From Bombella favorum (GTDB taxonomy: Bacteria > Pseudomonadota > Alphaproteobacteria > Acetobacterales > Acetobacteraceae), in assembly GCF_014048475.1 (NCBI RefSeq), contig NZ_NWUS01000003.1, positions 124,001 through 188,000 on the forward strand: a DNA stretch of 64,000 bases. Reading direction: 5' to 3'. The notes under the pieces are model-generated. The model searched no databases, had not been told where the DNA came from, and was given only the letters and a program-made list of their open reading frames with translations. A program made the position numbers and the translations under genes. Below are positions 62,822 through 64,000 of the stretch, in pieces (position 1 is the stretch's first letter; every line of letters begins with the position of its first letter).

Positions 62822-63232
62822 ATGCGTGAACTTAGCGTTGTAGAACTGGATGCCGTTTCTGGTGCTGGTTTTCTGGGCGACCTATTGGGTCTTGGCGGTT
62901 CCTCCAACCGTGCTCAGGGTACCGGGACCGGGGTATCTAACGGCTTGGCAGACTCCATCCTCGGCGCTATCGCCGGTGCTTCCATCGGTGCAAACAGCGG
63001 TATGATTATCGGCGGCATACACGGCGGTGACGGCGGTGGCGTCCTCGGTATTGGGTCCATTGGTCAGGCTGTTGGTCTGATCGTGCCGACCATCATGGGT
63101 GCCATCAACGGTTGTATTCTGGGTGCTATCTACGGCTTTAGCAACGGCCAGACATGGATCAACCAGCTGATCCAGGGTACGGCTAACGGCACAATCGGTC
63201 AGGGACCGAATGCTGCTGCTATCCGTATCTAA
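62822..63232 (+). CDS. Microcin-like precursor 2 with double-glycine-type leader
   Basis: 136-residue Gly-rich precursor. The leader MRELSVVELDAVSGAG is nearly the same as in precursor 1 and again has Gly14-Ala15 before the cleavage point, leaving about 121 residues. The mature part contains one Cys (NGCILGA) and apolar, small-residue-rich segments (ILGAIAGASIGAN, GLIVPTIMGAI). The paralogue relation to precursor 1 spans the whole length. An AAGG ribosome site lies 8 bases before the ATG, and a strong terminator follows. It is convergent with the exporter gene. A two-peptide bacteriocin or a self/immunity variant are both possible. Confidence 0.78.
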   Translation: MRELSVVELDAVSGAGFLGDLLGLGGSSNRAQGTGTGVSNGLADSILGAIAGASIGANSGMIIGGIHGGDGGGVLGIGSIGQAVGLIVPTIMGAINGCILGAIYGFSNGQTWINQLIQGTANGTIGQGPNAAAIRI

Positions 63233-63257
63233 AACCAGCTTTCACCCTAAATCTCTC

Positions 63258-63301
63258 TAAAAAATCCCCGCCTGTTTTTCGGACAGGCGGGGATTTTTTT
63301 C
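63258..63301. terminator. Bidirectional rho-independent terminator
   Basis: AAAAATCCCCGCCTGT and ACAGGCGGGGATTTTTTT form a perfect GC-rich stem with a TTTTTCGG loop between convergent precursor 2 and the ABC exporter gene. Confidence 0.95.
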
Positions 63302-63321
63302 TAAAATAGACGTCCTTCCTA

Positions 63322-64000
63322 TCAAGCGGGACTAGGGCTGGCAGCTCCAGCCACAGGTGAGGCCGAAACACCCCCTCCCTGCGACAGATTAGCCATCATC
63401 TCGGCTGGAACACCCATAACAAATATCCCATCCGCTCTTTCCGCCGTACCGGGACGATGGGTTACAACTACTCGGGTAATGGGCAGCTCATTCAACACCG
63501 CTTCCACAGCCTGTTCAGAGGCAGGATCAAGATTGCTCGTTGCTTCATCAAGGAACAGAATACGGGGAGCCTGATACAGCGCACGAGCAAGAATCAAGCG
63601 TTGCCTCTGCCCACCGGACAACGTACTCCCCATCTCACCGACAATCGTTTCCAAGCCCATCGGCATACGTTGGATATCTTCATGAATCTGTGCATTTCTT
63701 GCACATTCTGCCACCCATTCTAGGTCCATCTCATCATCAAAGCCTGAAATATTCTCAGCAATGCTGCCAGAAAAGAGAATATCATCCTGAAGAACACCAG
63801 CAATCCGGGCGCGATAAGCCTCCCTGTTAGAGGCTTTCAGTTCCATACCTTTCCAGAATATCTGGCCCTCTTCAGGCTGGATAAGCCCCATCAACAACCC
63901 CAACAGGGTGGATTTGCCACAGCCTGAAGGCCCAACAATCGCCAGACTTTTCCCCGGATAGACCTTTAGATTCAGGTGACGGAACACCCATGTGTCTTCC
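63322..64000 (-). CDS. CvaB-type peptide exporter ABC ATPase, partial
   Basis: C-terminal part of an ABC transporter whose 5' portion lies beyond the right edge; the frame stays open to base 64000 (residues EDTWVFRHLNLK). The nucleotide-binding domain is complete: Walker A GPSGCGKST, signature LSGGQRQRLILARAL, Walker B RILFLDEATSNLD and the H-loop VVVTHR. The AQIHEDIQRMPMGLETIVGEMGSTLSGGQ stretch is characteristic of CvaB/RaxB-type exporters, which carry an N-terminal C39 peptidase that cleaves double-glycine leaders. The peptidase and membrane domains are outside the window and must be checked. It should export the two precursors next to it. Confidence 0.85.
   Translation of the reverse strand, partial: EDTWVFRHLNLKVYPGKSLAIVGPSGCGKSTLLGLLMGLIQPEEGQIFWKGMELKASNREAYRARIAGVLQDDILFSGSIAENISGFDDEMDLEWVAECARNAQIHEDIQRMPMGLETIVGEMGSTLSGGQRQRLILARALYQAPRILFLDEATSNLDPASEQAVEAVLNELPITRVVVTHRPGTAERADGIFVMGVPAEMMANLSQGGGVSASPVAGAASPSPA

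Overview
The window is a bacterial chromosome segment of about 57% GC (estimated by eye). The gene content points to an acetic acid bacterium (Acetobacteraceae, Alphaproteobacteria). It has a complete pqqABCDE cluster for the cofactor of periplasmic dehydrogenases, a hopanoid transporter (HpnN), an exported GH32 fructan/sucrose hydrolase, a Hint-domain surface protein and the alphaproteobacterial infA-maf-RNase E/G-yacG order. A nectar- or insect-associated genus such as Bombella or Saccharibacter is a guess from this content, not something the sequence proves. I see no insertion sequence, prophage, CRISPR array or rRNA.

Layout. 0-9.7 kb: an aquaporin-like channel, a YigZ protein, HpnN, an alginate-export-family porin, a flavin reductase, DUF3297-mntH and a RidA protein. 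9.7-15 kb: metY, an alpha/beta hydrolase, hisG-hisD and gmk. 15-18.4 kb: pqqABCDE, with pqqA bracketed by two perfect stem-loops. 18.5-27.8 kb: polysaccharide genes, namely a family 2 glycosyltransferase, rfbBACD (dTDP-rhamnose), a GDP-mannose enzyme and two divergent GT-C membrane proteins around a 13-bp perfect inverted repeat. 28-31.8 kb: riboflavin operon ribD-ribE-ribBA-ribH behind an FMN riboswitch. 31.9-34.4 kb: a secreted coiled-coil protein, and an FNR-type Fe-S regulator divergent from ompW with a perfect FNR box between them. 34.6-40.4 kb: a tripartite heavy-metal RND pump. 40.5-45.6 kb: a phosphatase, prs, a small J-domain protein, two envelope proteins and a TonB-like protein. 45.7-48.7 kb: alkA-like, infA, maf, RNase E/G-like, yacG and tRNA-Phe. 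48.9-58.4 kb: aldo/keto reductase, GH32 enzyme, SBF-like transporter, a degenerate ferritin-like protein, htpG, an SDR and the Hint protein. 58.6-62.1 kb: copper resistance (Met-rich protein, copA, copB) divergent from a CopZ-like chaperone. 62.1-64 kb: two microcin-like precursor genes and the start of a CvaB-type peptide exporter that runs off the right edge.

The right-hand end is the most novel part. Two paralogous Gly-rich precursors of 138 and 136 residues share a microcin-V-like leader (MRELS..EL.AVSGA), but the usual double Gly is Gly-Ala. They are transcribed divergently from one AT-rich region, next to an ABC ATPase of the type that exports and processes such peptides. No immunity gene is visible inside the window. 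Other points worth a second look are the FNR circuit, the rib leader mini-ORF, the pqqA stem-loops, the altered NPA boxes of the aquaporin, the GH32 insertion, the RNase E/G-like protein without a Zn-link, and the Hint protein.
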